Virus record (IMG/VR): IMGVR_UViG_3300010938_000808
Location: 1 to 50,503 of that record
From: a virus
Length of the DNA: 50,503 nucleotides
Direction: 5' to 3' (one strand)
Part shown: in pieces, positions 1-8,064 of the stretch
How positions within the stretch are numbered: position 1 is the first letter of the stretch
Layout of the letters: each line of letters starts with the position of its first letter
Translations under genes and position numbers: made by a program
The notes under the pieces: generated by a model
What the model was told of the DNA's origin: nothing
Databases searched by the model: none
Seen by the model: the letters and a program-made list of their open reading frames with translations, nothing else

Positions 1-93
1 AATCCCTTTGGAGGACACCCGAACCCCGATGCCCTCCTCTTCGTTGCCTAGATCAAATATGCGCTCTTTTAACTGTTCTGTGTCAATTAGCAT
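1..93 (-). CDS. Partial minus-strand gene, N-terminus only
   Basis: An open frame starts with ATG at 93 and stays open for 31 codons to the window edge, beginning MLIDTEQLKERIFDLGNEEE. A GAGAGAGGA stretch lies about 12 bases upstream, a usable but loosely spaced SD. It would be the next gene downstream of the exported protein at 267-602. No family can be recognised from so few residues, and the rest lies outside the window. Confidence 0.4.
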   Translation of the reverse strand, partial: MLIDTEQLKERIFDLGNEEEGIGVRVSSKGI

Positions 94-266
94 AGTCTTT
101 GCATTCCTCTCTCTTCTAGTTGTTTAAGGTCCCGAGTGTCCTCACGTTAAGCTCCCACACCCGGTCGCGGAGCTTATGGAGGCGGCCAGGTTGGATGGTG
201 ATAGGATCCCTGGCCTTTTCGCGCACATGAGGTCACGCATTTTTTACCTCTTTCTAGGGAGGCATT
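94..266. other. Intergenic stretch, GC-richer, no convincing gene
   Basis: About 170 bases between the left-edge gene and the exported protein. It holds one plus-strand hairpin (listed separately) and a 32-codon minus-strand frame at 142-240 that I do not accept. It looks richer in G and C than the replication genes that follow. Nothing else is visible. Confidence 0.4.
184..219 (+). terminator. Possible rho-independent terminator (plus strand)
   Basis: GGCCAGG at 184-190 pairs with CCTGGCC at 209-215 across an 18-base loop and is followed by TTTT at 216-219. The stem is short and the loop long, so this is weak. On the minus strand there is no T-run after the stem. It would stop plus-strand transcripts entering from the left. 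Confidence 0.3.
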
Positions 267-602
267 TTAGTCTTTTTTGAGCCTCAAGTTGTCTGGCGCA
301 AACGGTGCTCCTCTCCGCTCGAACGAGAATGGGACGAAAGGGGAGCAAAGAATCGCCCCCCACTCATCAATGCAAACCCTGACTTGAATATCTGTTCTCC
401 CCACAGGCGCGTTGGATAAGTCCACCTTAATACTTCCATCCGGCTGCAGGGGAGTTGGGTTGGGGATCCAAGCGGCTCCTGTGATATCACAGAAGCCCCC
501 AACTGCGCTAGGATTAGGATCGCTTACAAGAAAGGGGCTGGCAAATGCGGTTGAAGCCAAGGTCATAATTGCCGCGACAATTGCATAACAGAATGTTCTC
601 AT
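267..602 (-). CDS. Small exported protein, unknown role
   Basis: The protein has 111 residues. The N-terminus is a classic signal peptide: MR, then a hydrophobic stretch (residues 4-19) ending in AFA-S, so cleavage after about residue 21 is likely. The mature part has about 90 residues and three cysteines, with a beta-rich look and a WGAILCS-PF-PFSF ending. This resembles small Ig/fibronectin-like exported proteins that I recall from phages and bacteria, but I cannot name a family. AAGGAGGT precedes the ATG, the strongest SD in this part of the window. It is the last complete gene of the minus-strand block and may act in the periplasm. Confidence 0.75.
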   Translation of the reverse strand: MRTFCYAIVAAIMTLASTAFASPFLVSDPNPSAVGGFCDITGAAWIPNPTPLQPDGSIKVDLSNAPVGRTDIQVRVCIDEWGAILCSPFVPFSFERRGAPFAPDNLRLKKD

Positions 603-615
603 GTCTTATACCTCC

Positions 616-885
616 TTACGGTAAAATCAATGTGAATATGGCAATGATCAGGTAAAGCATCGAGCTTACGACCATAAAAATTCCCAAGGTTGCCAGAAGC
701 TTGAAAAACAGTTGCTTTCTTCGGTTGAGTTCCAGAGCCTCTTCATTAGCATCCATACGGGCTAATAACCAATGCCATATTTTTTGACTTTGATTTTCAT
801 TAGAGGTTAAACCATAGCGCTCTTCACAATGTGAACAAAACGGTTTAGCCCATTGGGATTGGCGACCACAATAGCAAGTTTTCAT
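616..885 (-). CDS. Zinc-ribbon plus transmembrane protein
   Basis: The chosen start is the ATG at 885 (MKTCYCGRQSQ), preceded by GTGAGGA, giving 89 residues. A longer version starts at 924 inside the Rad50 C-half gene and adds 13 residues. The N-terminal part has CYCG, then CSHC about 13 residues later, a four-cysteine zinc-ribbon pattern. A linker follows, then one strong hydrophobic segment of about 25 residues at the C-terminus (FFKLLATLGIFMVVSSMLYL onward). This architecture predicts a tail-anchored membrane protein with a cytoplasmic zinc ribbon. The function is unknown. Confidence 0.65.
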   Translation of the reverse strand: MKTCYCGRQSQWAKPFCSHCEERYGLTSNENQSQKIWHWLLARMDANEEALELNRRKQLFFKLLATLGIFMVVSSMLYLIIAIFTLILP

Positions 886-904
886 TTTTTCCTCACAAGA
901 TTTA

Positions 905-1531
905 TTAGGATGCTTGACATACATTAGTGATTCCCTTTTTGTCTTTGGCTACAAAAAAGGCTTGATCTGCCTTTTGAGCTAGTTCATCCGAGTGAGTAAT
1001 CAGCAAAATTCTAACATTAAGCTGTTTTGATATTTTTTGAATCAGCTCACCAGCTCTCTCTAAATTCTGTAAAGCAACATATCGAAAGGGCTCGTCCATT
1101 ATCAACAGTGGCTCAGTTTTGGGACGAGACAAAGACCAAATAGCCAGCCTCAAAGCAAATGACAAAACATCTACTAACCCGCCCCCTACGTCTGTAAGTG
1201 GATCTAATGATTCAAAAGAGTTTTGAGAATCTAACTTACAATCGCATTCTATTTGATTACGGCGCTGTACGAATTCGACATTGAAATCATAAGTAATCCA
1301 AGGGAAAACTCCTTTCAAAGCATCTGTTCCCAGCTGAGACAAGCAAAATTGTATAGAATTCTGAAGTTTTAAGTTCCAATCTTGTAAAATCTCCGCAGCC
1401 TCTTCATGGTGAGAAATAGACCGAAGGGCGTGCTTTTTCTGAATACGGGCTTCGCGCAGTTGGCTGGATAGGGCCTGCTCTTTTCCCTTCCATTGATTCC
1501 ACAAGGCCTCCAGCTCTTCAGACTTCTTCAT
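905..1531 (-). CDS. Rad50/SbcC C-terminal half (ATPase lobe II)
   Basis: The protein has 208 residues. It starts with a helical, coiled-coil-like region (1-60) and ends with the C-terminal ABC half-site: signature GGGLVDVLSFALRLAIW (about 116-132), Walker B LLIMDEPF (about 142-149) and the His switch LLITHSDEL (about 176-184). It has no Walker A and no zinc hook; these lie in the separate gene at 2718-3635. The two products should pair to form one Rad50-like ATPase with the Mre11 nuclease (1834-2766). Short phage proteins of this C-half type with the same RRN-EC and GGG-VD motifs are known to me from other phages, so the split is not unique. It follows the coiled-coil gene at 1534-1782 with a 2-base gap. 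Confidence 0.85.
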   Translation of the reverse strand: MKKSEELEALWNQWKGKEQALSSQLREARIQKKHALRSISHHEEAAEILQDWNLKLQNSIQFCLSQLGTDALKGVFPWITYDFNVEFVQRRNQIECDCKLDSQNSFESLDPLTDVGGGLVDVLSFALRLAIWSLSRPKTEPLLIMDEPFRYVALQNLERAGELIQKISKQLNVRILLITHSDELAQKADQAFFVAKDKKGITNVCQAS

Positions 1532-1533
1532 TG

Positions 1534-1782
1534 CTATTGGTCCTCATTAAGTTTGAATTTTTTAACAATGGCTTGGTATTTTTCCGAAATAGTTTGACTA
1601 AGATCTTCTAATTCTTCAGTCATTATATTGACTAGACACTCGGCCTCGTGCAAAGACCTAACAGACCAATCTTTCATCAACTGATCTTGTAATAGCTGGA
1701 GCTGACCTTCTAAGCGATGAAACTTATCTTCAATCCCTTCTATTTTTGCTTTCATTTCTATTAATTGTTTTTCTATCCCCAT
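1534..1782 (-). CDS. Small coiled-coil protein in the Rad50/Mre11 operon
   Basis: The protein has 82 residues, almost entirely helical with heptad-like hydrophobic spacing (IEKQLIEMKAKIEGIEDKFH at the start, then LEGQLQLLQDQL). GGAGG precedes the ATG. It sits between Mre11 and the Rad50 C-half. The family is not recognised. It could lengthen or bridge the coiled coil of the split Rad50, but that is inference from position and predicted structure. Confidence 0.7.
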   Translation of the reverse strand: MGIEKQLIEMKAKIEGIEDKFHRLEGQLQLLQDQLMKDWSVRSLHEAECLVNIMTEELEDLSQTISEKYQAIVKKFKLNEDQ

Positions 1783-1801
1783 TGTGGAACCTCCTTCATT
1801 T

Positions 1802-1814
1802 ATTATAAATTATA
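1802..1814 (-). promoter_or_regulatory. Tandem TATAAT boxes in the Mre11/coiled-coil gap
   Basis: The 51-base gap downstream of mre11 carries two minus-strand TATAAT hexamers (1809-1814 and 1802-1807). The -35 side is poor: TTAAAT at 17 bases from the first box. It could be a weak internal promoter for the last genes of the block. Confidence 0.25.
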
Positions 1815-1833
1815 AACGGATCTTTTTCTTTAT

Positions 1834-2766
1834 TTAAGTCTCTCGGGCTGCCTCTAGCGCAGTTTGAATAATTTTAGACACTTGAGGCTTCAATTTTTCT
1901 GGTTGGGGAACTAGGCTAGAAATAGATGTAACTTCCCCTTCAGACTCTGAAAGTTTTTTTAGTTTGTCCAAAAATTCGTCTAGATGAATAGAGCTTAATT
2001 CATATTTTTTTGAAGGATTTATAAATATTTCAGTTTCAGAGAAAGATAAAGAATCTTCTGGAAGATTGATTACGGACACTGAATTGTCCTCAGTATGCCA
2101 AAGCAAAACCTGAGGAACAAAATTCTCTTTTAGCAAATCAAAAGATTGAATGGTAAGGCACCCAGGATTTACTACCAATTTGTGGCCGCGCTTGATAGAA
2201 AATTGTCGGTGGAAATGTCCGGTTAAGAATAAGTCAAAATCCAGCTTGAAAACGTCTTCTAAGTCTAAATAGCTATCTTCAGTTAGCCAATGGGCTGGGT
2301 AGTCAGGGAGTTTTAGCATGGTATGTGCTACATAGACTGAATGATGATCCAGAAACCAAGACGGCCTATTTTCAATTTTGTCTCCCCAATGGTAGCAAGA
2401 GAGAATGTTAATTTTTTTGCTTAGCCACAAAACATTAAGCGCACTTTTTACCGACATATCCATATTGTGATAAGGAAGATCATGATTTCCGTATATAGTA
2501 TAAAATTGATCAGGAAGATATTCCATTGTGAGTGATATTAAATAGGGGGACGATTTCCAATGATGAAATAAATCTCCAGCGTGAATTACTGGACAATTGT
2601 ATTGTTTTTGAAGCAGGTAGACTTTCTTGACTTGTTCCCATTGCGATTCAAAAAACTTTTCATTTCTACAGGTGGGAATACTGTCTCTTAAATGCCAGTC
2701 TGCCGTTAGAATCGCAGTTACCGGCTTCTTGTTTTTTTGGGGAATTTTTGTCCGCACAATGGACAT
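1834..2766 (-). CDS. Mre11/SbcD-like nuclease
   Basis: Metallophosphoesterase-fold exonuclease, the partner of Rad50/SbcC in double-strand-end processing and recombination-dependent replication. Visible metal-binding motifs in order are TADWHLRD, HAGDLFHHW, YGNHDLPYH, VAHTM and LTGHFHRQF. All five phosphoesterase motifs are present, so it should be active. The likely start is the ATG at 2766 (MSIVRTKIPQ, 310 residues) with AAAGGA about 10 bases upstream; a longer frame reaches 2790. Either way its 5' end overlaps the 3' end of the Rad50 N-half gene, in the bases that encode that protein's zinc hook. Confidence 0.9.
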   Translation of the reverse strand: MSIVRTKIPQKNKKPVTAILTADWHLRDSIPTCRNEKFFESQWEQVKKVYLLQKQYNCPVIHAGDLFHHWKSSPYLISLTMEYLPDQFYTIYGNHDLPYHNMDMSVKSALNVLWLSKKINILSCYHWGDKIENRPSWFLDHHSVYVAHTMLKLPDYPAHWLTEDSYLDLEDVFKLDFDLFLTGHFHRQFSIKRGHKLVVNPGCLTIQSFDLLKENFVPQVLLWHTEDNSVSVINLPEDSLSFSETEIFINPSKKYELSSIHLDEFLDKLKKLSESEGEVTSISSLVPQPEKLKPQVSKIIQTALEAARET

Positions 2767-3635
2767 ATCTCGGGCATCCTTTCGTTCCATTCTTTTCTGG
2801 CTTTTTCTAACTCTTTGTTGAGAGTGTCTAGCTGAGATTGAATGGCTAAAATTGATGATATGCTTTCCTGAAGTTTTTGGAGTTTACCCTGTTTAACTTT
2901 CATGTCTTGGTGGAGTTTTAGAAGTTCGTTTATTTCATTGCGGAGAATCATGTAAGGTTTTAGTTTTCCCAGTTCTACTTCTATCTTATTAATATCTTCA
3001 ATAATTTCTGTTAGAGATTGAATGCTATTGCTTAATTCCTCTGCTCGGTTTTCTTGATTTTTCAATTCTTGTATGTCCTGTTGAATTTCGACTAGATTTG
3101 GAATTCGACTAAGTTCCTCCTCTAGCTGGATAATTTTTAAATCCAGTCCTTTGGCAGAATTATGAAGATTCCGAATTTGCTTAAGGATCCAACTGTTTGC
3201 TTTAGATAGAATATCTAATTTAGTAACTTTTTGGAGTAGATTAGCCCTTTCCCCTGAGCTGAGGGAAAGAAAGAATGGAGGATCAGTTTGGAATTGAAAA
3301 TTGATATAGTTAATCGGTAAAAACTGACTAACCTCCTCTGGAACGTTATTCCCAAATGCTTTCAGTTCCGAATCATTTATGCGATACAGATTGACCGTCT
3401 TATCTTTGATTCGAGAAAGAGTTCCTCTCTCCGGGATTTTCAAACTAACTTCCGTAGTTCCACCCCAGTGAGACCTAAACGAATCTCCGCTGGGGCGATT
3501 CCAAAGCAACCATCTCAACGCTCTAACTACAGCAGTTTTTCCCGAGTCGTTGTCTCCTAGTATTGCCGTAACACCTGGGCCGATTTCCAATTCTGTATAA
3601 TGGTGGCTTTGGAAATTTTTCAAGATTATTTGCAT
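2718..3635 (-). CDS. Rad50/SbcC N-terminal half ending in a zinc hook
   Basis: The protein has 305 residues. Residues 1-45 carry the N-terminal ABC lobe with Walker A GDNDSGKT (about 28-35). The rest is ATPase lobe I followed by a long coiled coil (about 150-280). The final residues hold CPLCGQKFPKK, the CxxC zinc hook that normally sits in the middle of Rad50. The protein therefore stops right after the hook. The returning coil, signature and Walker B are encoded at 905-1531. This is a natural split, because both genes have their own start, an SD (AGGAAG here) and intact motifs. Confidence 0.88.
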   Translation of the reverse strand: MQIILKNFQSHHYTELEIGPGVTAILGDNDSGKTAVVRALRWLLWNRPSGDSFRSHWGGTTEVSLKIPERGTLSRIKDKTVNLYRINDSELKAFGNNVPEEVSQFLPINYINFQFQTDPPFFLSLSSGERANLLQKVTKLDILSKANSWILKQIRNLHNSAKGLDLKIIQLEEELSRIPNLVEIQQDIQELKNQENRAEELSNSIQSLTEIIEDINKIEVELGKLKPYMILRNEINELLKLHQDMKVKQGKLQKLQESISSILAIQSQLDTLNKELEKARKEWNERMPEICPLCGQKFPKKTRSR

Positions 3636-3637
3636 TT

Positions 3638-4198
3638 TTAACTTCCTATACTCCGAAGAGATTCTGGAAATACATTCTTTTTGAAATCACAAAAGGGCAG
3701 TATCATATACCGAAACATTAACTTAGGACAGTTGACTATCCACCAAAAGCTTTCAGACAGCTTCAGCTCCAAATCTGAATACATAGGAGATGGTATACAA
3801 ATCATTTCCTGTTTCCGGTCTTTTTTGTATATCAATACGGGAAGCCTATTCCCGGATTGAATACAGGTTTTCTCTAACTTTATAAGGAATTGTATTAATA
3901 TTCCTTCGCTTTTGATATTGTCTGAAATTATATCCAATTTGGGATAACCTCTTTTCAGCTCAATCACAAATTTGTCGGTCAGTGGTTTACCTTCTGGCTT
4001 AACCGCCATTACATCTCCCCAGCCAGGGTTGTTTTTGTCTTTTCCTCTTGCCCAAGCTCCACTTCCAGGAGATCTCCAAAAGATGTCGTTTTGCTCGCCA
4101 TTCGACCACCACAAAGATAAACTTCTACAAATTTTTCTTTCAAAAGCAGATCCTTTTTGATGTTTATTCTTGAGGGGTTTTTTGGTCTTGGGAGTCAT
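3638..4198 (-). CDS. PD-(D/E)XK nuclease, resolvase-like
   Basis: The protein has 186 residues. KGSAFERKICRSLSLWW (about 15-31) is the N-terminal helix with the conserved Glu. GWGDVMA (about 59-65) supplies the metal Asp and FVIELKRGYP (about 77-86) the ExK element. This order is typical of RecB/Hjr-type phage nucleases that act on branched DNA. The SD GGAGG lies inside the recA gene, which it overlaps by 35 bases. The setting between RecA and Rad50/Mre11 supports a recombination role, perhaps Holliday-junction or Y-junction cleavage; the exact substrate is not shown. Confidence 0.75.
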   Translation of the reverse strand: MTPKTKKPLKNKHQKGSAFERKICRSLSLWWSNGEQNDIFWRSPGSGAWARGKDKNNPGWGDVMAVKPEGKPLTDKFVIELKRGYPKLDIISDNIKSEGILIQFLIKLEKTCIQSGNRLPVLIYKKDRKQEMICIPSPMYSDLELKLSESFWWIVNCPKLMFRYMILPFCDFKKNVFPESLRSIGS

Positions 4199-5267
4199 TT
4201 GTTATTGCCTCCTCCCTTTGGTCCGGCCGAGAAAACCGCGCCTTTCGCTTTAACTCAAATTTTGCTTCAACTTCCCTCCATATTCTTATAGTTTGCTTTA
4301 TAATATCACTTTGTAGTCCACGCTTTTCCACCAGTATTGTAGCTTTTTCAATAGATTGACTTAATTTCTCATCACCTACACAATAGACCGTTGATCCGGT
4401 CATTTCCTTAATATACTGTAGATTTTGCCGGATATCATCTATCCCGTAATCATACAAAATAGTTAATGGCGCAGATCTGAATGGTTTCCAAATGGAGCTT
4501 TTGAAAACCTCAACTTGTGTTTCCACACCAATTACTCGAGAGATAGTCTTTGATCCAATGGTTTTGTCCTGCTTTATAGGTTTGGGTTTTCCACACCGCA
4601 GCCTAAGGCTGGAGTAAAAACCAATAGCTTCTCCACCAGGTGATATATACTTTTGACCATATGGCCCGGCTTCTAAGTTTTGACGGATTTGATTGGAACA
4701 AACCAACAGGAAGTTCTTATTCACTAAAATCCGGCAAGTTTTCCTAAGTTGCTCGCTGAACTCTTTGGCTCTTCTCATTCCCATTCTATCTTCTTGATCC
4801 ATTTCCAGATCAGTTGACAACGCTGCTAAAGAATCCGCAAATATCCCAGATGGTTTATCAGGTCGTTCCGGCTTCCATTTCCTTATAGATTCAAAAACCT
4901 CTGGAATGGTGTTAGGAACAGTGTAGCTAATTTTGTTTTTGTCCAGCCCAAAAAGCGAAGCAAATTGGAAGTTCAGCCTCCCTTCAGGGTCGTGAAACAT
5001 AACATTTCCACCTTGCTGAGAAATTCTTCCTGCTATCTCAGAAAGCAAAACCGTTTTTCCACATCCCGATGGACCAAAGATCTCAACCATTATGCCAAAG
5101 GGGATTCCACCCTCCGGATAAACACCACCAGATATGGCTAGATCCAAGAGGGTGGATCCTGTGCTTATAACTAATGTTTCTGGTTTTGGAAGTATAGATT
5201 TATCGCTTGTTCTCCGAGCTATTTGTTCGTCCAAAGGAACCGTTGGTTTTCGGGCAAAAGGAGCCAT
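4164..5267 (-). CDS. RecA/UvsX-like strand-exchange recombinase
   Basis: The protein has 367 residues. The core has STGSTLLDLAISGG, Walker A GPSGCGKT (65-72), a Walker B-like IFADSLAAL, the loop LVCSNQIRQN and the L2-like PGGEAIGFYSSLRLR. It forms filaments on single-stranded DNA and promotes strand invasion. The neighbours fit a T4-like recombination set: gp32-like SSB and UvsY-like mediator upstream, PD-(D/E)XK nuclease and Mre11/Rad50 downstream. The C-terminal 60 residues are rich in Arg, Lys and Glu. GAGGAAG precedes the ATG. Confidence 0.93.
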   Translation of the reverse strand: MAPFARKPTVPLDEQIARRTSDKSILPKPETLVISTGSTLLDLAISGGVYPEGGIPFGIMVEIFGPSGCGKTVLLSEIAGRISQQGGNVMFHDPEGRLNFQFASLFGLDKNKISYTVPNTIPEVFESIRKWKPERPDKPSGIFADSLAALSTDLEMDQEDRMGMRRAKEFSEQLRKTCRILVNKNFLLVCSNQIRQNLEAGPYGQKYISPGGEAIGFYSSLRLRCGKPKPIKQDKTIGSKTISRVIGVETQVEVFKSSIWKPFRSAPLTILYDYGIDDIRQNLQYIKEMTGSTVYCVGDEKLSQSIEKATILVEKRGLQSDIIKQTIRIWREVEAKFELKRKARFSRPDQREEAITNDSQDQKTPQE

Positions 5268-5288
5268 TTTCGAATTCTTCCTCTGATT

Positions 5289-6458
5289 TTAGTCTATATC
5301 CGGAAGATTTTCTTCTTTTATATCTATACACTCATCCCAGATTTTACAAGTGTCACACTCTGGGAAATCATCTGCATCTACTCCAAATTTATGACCATGT
5401 GGGCAACGCTCCTTTTCAGCATCGGGCAATTTTCGAGGTTTGCCAGTCCCTCGGCATATTCTACAAACCTTTCCGCGTGAGTCTTTTCCAGATCCCTCGC
5501 ACGCTACGCAAACATCGTCTTTTGTCTTTTCTTCTTCATCTTCCATCAGAAAATCATCATCATCTTCATCTTCCTGAATTTTGGAAGGTTTTGGAGCGAT
5601 TTTGGGCTGTGGGGATCTTCTTCTTTCAGGTAGCCTTCTACTAGCAGTAGGCTTCTCTAATTCCTTCTCAGTTCCATCTAAATCATTTTCATGTATTTCC
5701 TTTGACTCTGGGACTATCGGCTCAGTATCCAATTCATAGAACAGACTTTCTAACTTTTTATACGGCAAGATAATCAAAACCTCATCTAATTTGGGCACAC
5801 GATTAAGTATAGATTCTTTATAAGGATTTTCTCTTTGCTGAAAATCAATACGAGAAGCCTCAGCAAAGGGGCGTCCAGTTCCAATCGTCTTCGAGTCAAA
5901 CCGGATCCGTAAAGTGAGCCCATTTTCCAAATCAGGAAATATGTCATAGTCTTCGTTTTCTTCCAATTCCTCTGCTAGCAAATTTTGGAATAGGAAATGA
6001 GACATATCCCAAATGTGAGGTACTTCATCATATTTTTTGGAATGCTTAGGAATTACTACATACAAATTTCTCATAGATGGCTTCAATGGATCAACTTCTT
6101 CTTTTTCTGCTCCTTTCTTGATCATTTCTGCCCGATAATTGCAAATTGGACATGGCTTCTTTATCGAGGTGGGACATACTACAGTGTCATTGTTTATTCC
6201 TATATTTCGGTGAATTTTAAATGGGCGTTTATACCATAAGGATCCAGGAATAGCAATTCCTAATTCATCATCTCTATCTGGGTGGTCTTCTGTGGTCACT
6301 TCATACGGCAAAATATCCAGCAGAACCTTAGAGTCTGGTTCTGGAGAAAAGATACTTATTTTAGGAGGCAAAGCCAAGTAGCCATAGGTTGCCCCACCAC
6401 CGGATTTAGTTTTTTCTGCATTTGCTCTAACTTTACCTGCGAAAAAACTCTTTTTCAT
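5289..6458 (-). CDS. gp32-like single-stranded DNA-binding protein with extra zinc modules
   Basis: The protein has 389 residues. The N-terminal ~240 residues look like a T4 gp32-type SSB core: a basic start, then CPTSIKKPCPICNYRAE, a cysteine cluster that would bind structural zinc. Residues ~250-310 form a charged, acidic linker with an EDEDDDDFLMEDEEEK run, like the acidic tail that phage SSBs use to recruit partners. After the acidic run comes CVACEGSGK...CRICRGTGK, two CxxCxGxG repeats as in DnaJ zinc domains, and then a CPHGHKFG...CDTCKIWDEC cluster. Placement just before recA supports the SSB role. The DnaJ-like tail is unusual for an SSB. Confidence 0.75.
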   Translation of the reverse strand: MKKSFFAGKVRANAEKTKSGGGATYGYLALPPKISIFSPEPDSKVLLDILPYEVTTEDHPDRDDELGIAIPGSLWYKRPFKIHRNIGINNDTVVCPTSIKKPCPICNYRAEMIKKGAEKEEVDPLKPSMRNLYVVIPKHSKKYDEVPHIWDMSHFLFQNLLAEELEENEDYDIFPDLENGLTLRIRFDSKTIGTGRPFAEASRIDFQQRENPYKESILNRVPKLDEVLIILPYKKLESLFYELDTEPIVPESKEIHENDLDGTEKELEKPTASRRLPERRRSPQPKIAPKPSKIQEDEDDDDFLMEDEEEKTKDDVCVACEGSGKDSRGKVCRICRGTGKPRKLPDAEKERCPHGHKFGVDADDFPECDTCKIWDECIDIKEENLPDID

Positions 6459-6460
6459 TT

Positions 6461-6631
6461 TTATTCCTCCTTTGGTTGATCTTCAATTTTGTTACTATAG
6501 CTGGGAAACTTTTCCAGAAAAGCGGAAATCCATCCAGTCATTTGTGCTTTGCTATACAAATAGACAAGAAAAGGAACCAGCAACCCTAAAATAATCAAAA
6601 TTAAAATAGTATATAGTAGAAGATCAATCAT
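6461..6631 (-). CDS. 56-residue single-span membrane protein
   Basis: A short gene hidden between the SSB and the UvsY-like gene. ATG at 6631 overlaps the end of the upstream gene by 8 bases, with AAGGA about 9 bases before it. The stop TAA at 6461-6463 sits next to the SSB start, and the SSB SD (AAGGAGGAAT) lies in its last codons. Residues ~3-26 are strongly hydrophobic (LLLYTILILIILGLLVPFLV), followed by a charged tail ending DQPKEE. The tight coupling on both sides argues that it is real. Function unknown; it could tether replication or recombination proteins to the membrane. Confidence 0.7.
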   Translation of the reverse strand: MIDLLLYTILILIILGLLVPFLVYLYSKAQMTGWISAFLEKFPSYSNKIEDQPKEE

Positions 6632-7115
6632 GGGTTTTGGTCCTTTTTAATCTTTGTGAAACTCGAAATGCTACTTCTTTCTCTTTTTTCTCTTTCCATT
6701 CTTTTTCTAGATCTCGCGGGACTTTAGGGCCAGCAAAATACTGTTGCCCATGTAGTCGGACTAAATTTTCCAGAGCCGACTTTTTGGCTTCCATGGCTTT
6801 GACAGCCACCATAATAACTTCATACTCATATTTAGCGGAAATATAATCATTACTAGCGGATTGGTATTCTGGTTGCAGTAAAATCGTGTTTTGAATAGCG
6901 GCTTCTGTGATTTTAACTAGGCCTCGGGATTCAGGGTTTTCTCGGATTTCCTTGTCTAACTTGGATCGTATTAAGTCTAATTTCTCTTTGGCTAAGTCCA
7001 TATCTTTTCGCTTTTGGGCAGCTTCTCTTCCATACTTCATCATAAGCTCTGGCTGCCTTAACCATTCTACATCCAATGCACTTTCATCAATTGAGATATC
7101 ATCTTCATAATTCAT
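6624..7115 (-). CDS. UvsY-like recombination mediator (tentative)
   Basis: The protein has 163 residues, mostly helical. It has the layout I associate with phage UvsY-like mediators: EWLRQPELMMKYG, then a long helix AKEKLDLIRSKLDKEIRENP, KITEAA, and an end with LVRLHGQQYFAGPKVPRDL. Such proteins load RecA/UvsX onto SSB-covered DNA. The operon position next to SSB and RecA agrees. The similarity is recalled rather than computed, so the assignment is provisional. The SD AAAGGATTG lies before the ATG. Confidence 0.6.
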   Translation of the reverse strand: MNYEDDISIDESALDVEWLRQPELMMKYGREAAQKRKDMDLAKEKLDLIRSKLDKEIRENPESRGLVKITEAAIQNTILLQPEYQSASNDYISAKYEYEVIMVAVKAMEAKKSALENLVRLHGQQYFAGPKVPRDLEKEWKEKKEKEVAFRVSQRLKRTKTHD

Positions 7116-7118
7116 TTT

Positions 7119-8030
7119 TTACAATCCTTTCACACATTGATAACAAGCCAAGACCAGCCGGGATTTGTCGCCATAGAAGGTCTCTGAAAACACTTCCATA
7201 ATTGCGGCCACTCTATCATCTTCAGAGTTTAGTAGCACAGTGGAACAGTAATTCATGATATGTTTCCGTATGTTTTCTGTATCCTTTCCTTCCATTTTTC
7301 TGAGAATAGATGAAACGTGCTTCCAAGATGCACGCTTGATTATGGCTTGGCATAGCTCTAAACTTGTGGACTCTTCCAGTAGAAATGATGTAGAAACATC
7401 GGATCTTTCGGATTCAGGAAGATCCAGAATTCTTTCTAAAATTTGAAGCGCTGTCCTGGGAAGCCCTTGACTCTCAGCGATAATTCGCTCGTATAACGAT
7501 TTGCTAAGTGACTGGCCTTCGGCTCGGACTACTCTTCTAAGTAATAGCATCATTTCTTGGGATGATAACTGAGGAAGCGAGAATGTAGCACATCGGCTTT
7601 TAACTGTAGGCAAAAGCCGGTCTGGTTCAGTGGTGCAAATGAAAAAGAAGACATGATCGGGAGGTTCTTCCAGAAGTTTGAGAAAGGCGTTTTGTGCCTC
7701 ATTGGTGAGCTTGTGAGCCTCGTCTATGATCCAGGCTCTACGTTTAGATCCCATTAAAGATGGCAGCCCAGATAATTGGATTATCTCCCTCACGGTATCA
7801 ATACCACGAAAATCCGAAGCATTTATTTCAATTTTCCCGTCCCCTTCACAGCCCAGATTCTTAGCACATATACGAGCCAGGGTAGTTTTCCCTGTCCCTG
7901 TAGGGCCGTGAAACAGAAAGGAATGTGGAGGATCCGTTTTAGAGATAGCAGCTTTAATGGAAGCTATCAATTCTGGCCGTCCAATCAACTGATCAAAATC
8001 AGCCGGGCGATATTTTATGTGAAGAGCCAT
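7119..8030 (-). CDS. Sliding-clamp loader ATPase (DnaX/RFC-like)
   Basis: The protein has 303 residues, AAA+ type. It begins IKYRPADFDQLIGRPE, a hallmark of clamp loaders, then has Walker A GPTGTGKT (42-49), Walker B IIDEAHKL, sensor 1 CTTEPDRLLPTVKSRC with the SRC arginine finger motif, and a helical C-terminal collar region. It would open the sliding clamp encoded at 10680-11771 for the adjacent DNA polymerase. The length matches a single-subunit phage loader without a tau extension. AGAGGATAGT precedes the ATG. Confidence 0.92.
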   Translation of the reverse strand: MALHIKYRPADFDQLIGRPELIASIKAAISKTDPPHSFLFHGPTGTGKTTLARICAKNLGCEGDGKIEINASDFRGIDTVREIIQLSGLPSLMGSKRRAWIIDEAHKLTNEAQNAFLKLLEEPPDHVFFFICTTEPDRLLPTVKSRCATFSLPQLSSQEMMLLLRRVVRAEGQSLSKSLYERIIAESQGLPRTALQILERILDLPESERSDVSTSFLLEESTSLELCQAIIKRASWKHVSSILRKMEGKDTENIRKHIMNYCSTVLLNSEDDRVAAIMEVFSETFYGDKSRLVLACYQCVKGL

Positions 8031-8064
8031 ACTATCCTCTCTTCTTCTATAAAATTATAAAAAT

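Noticed and set aside
142-240. 32-codon minus-strand ORF with an AGAGGT-like SD
   Set aside because: It is very short, has no recognisable features and overlaps a hairpin; composition does not look coding.
5207-5644. 145-codon plus-strand ORF across the RecA/SSB junction
   Set aside because: Antisense to two well-supported genes.
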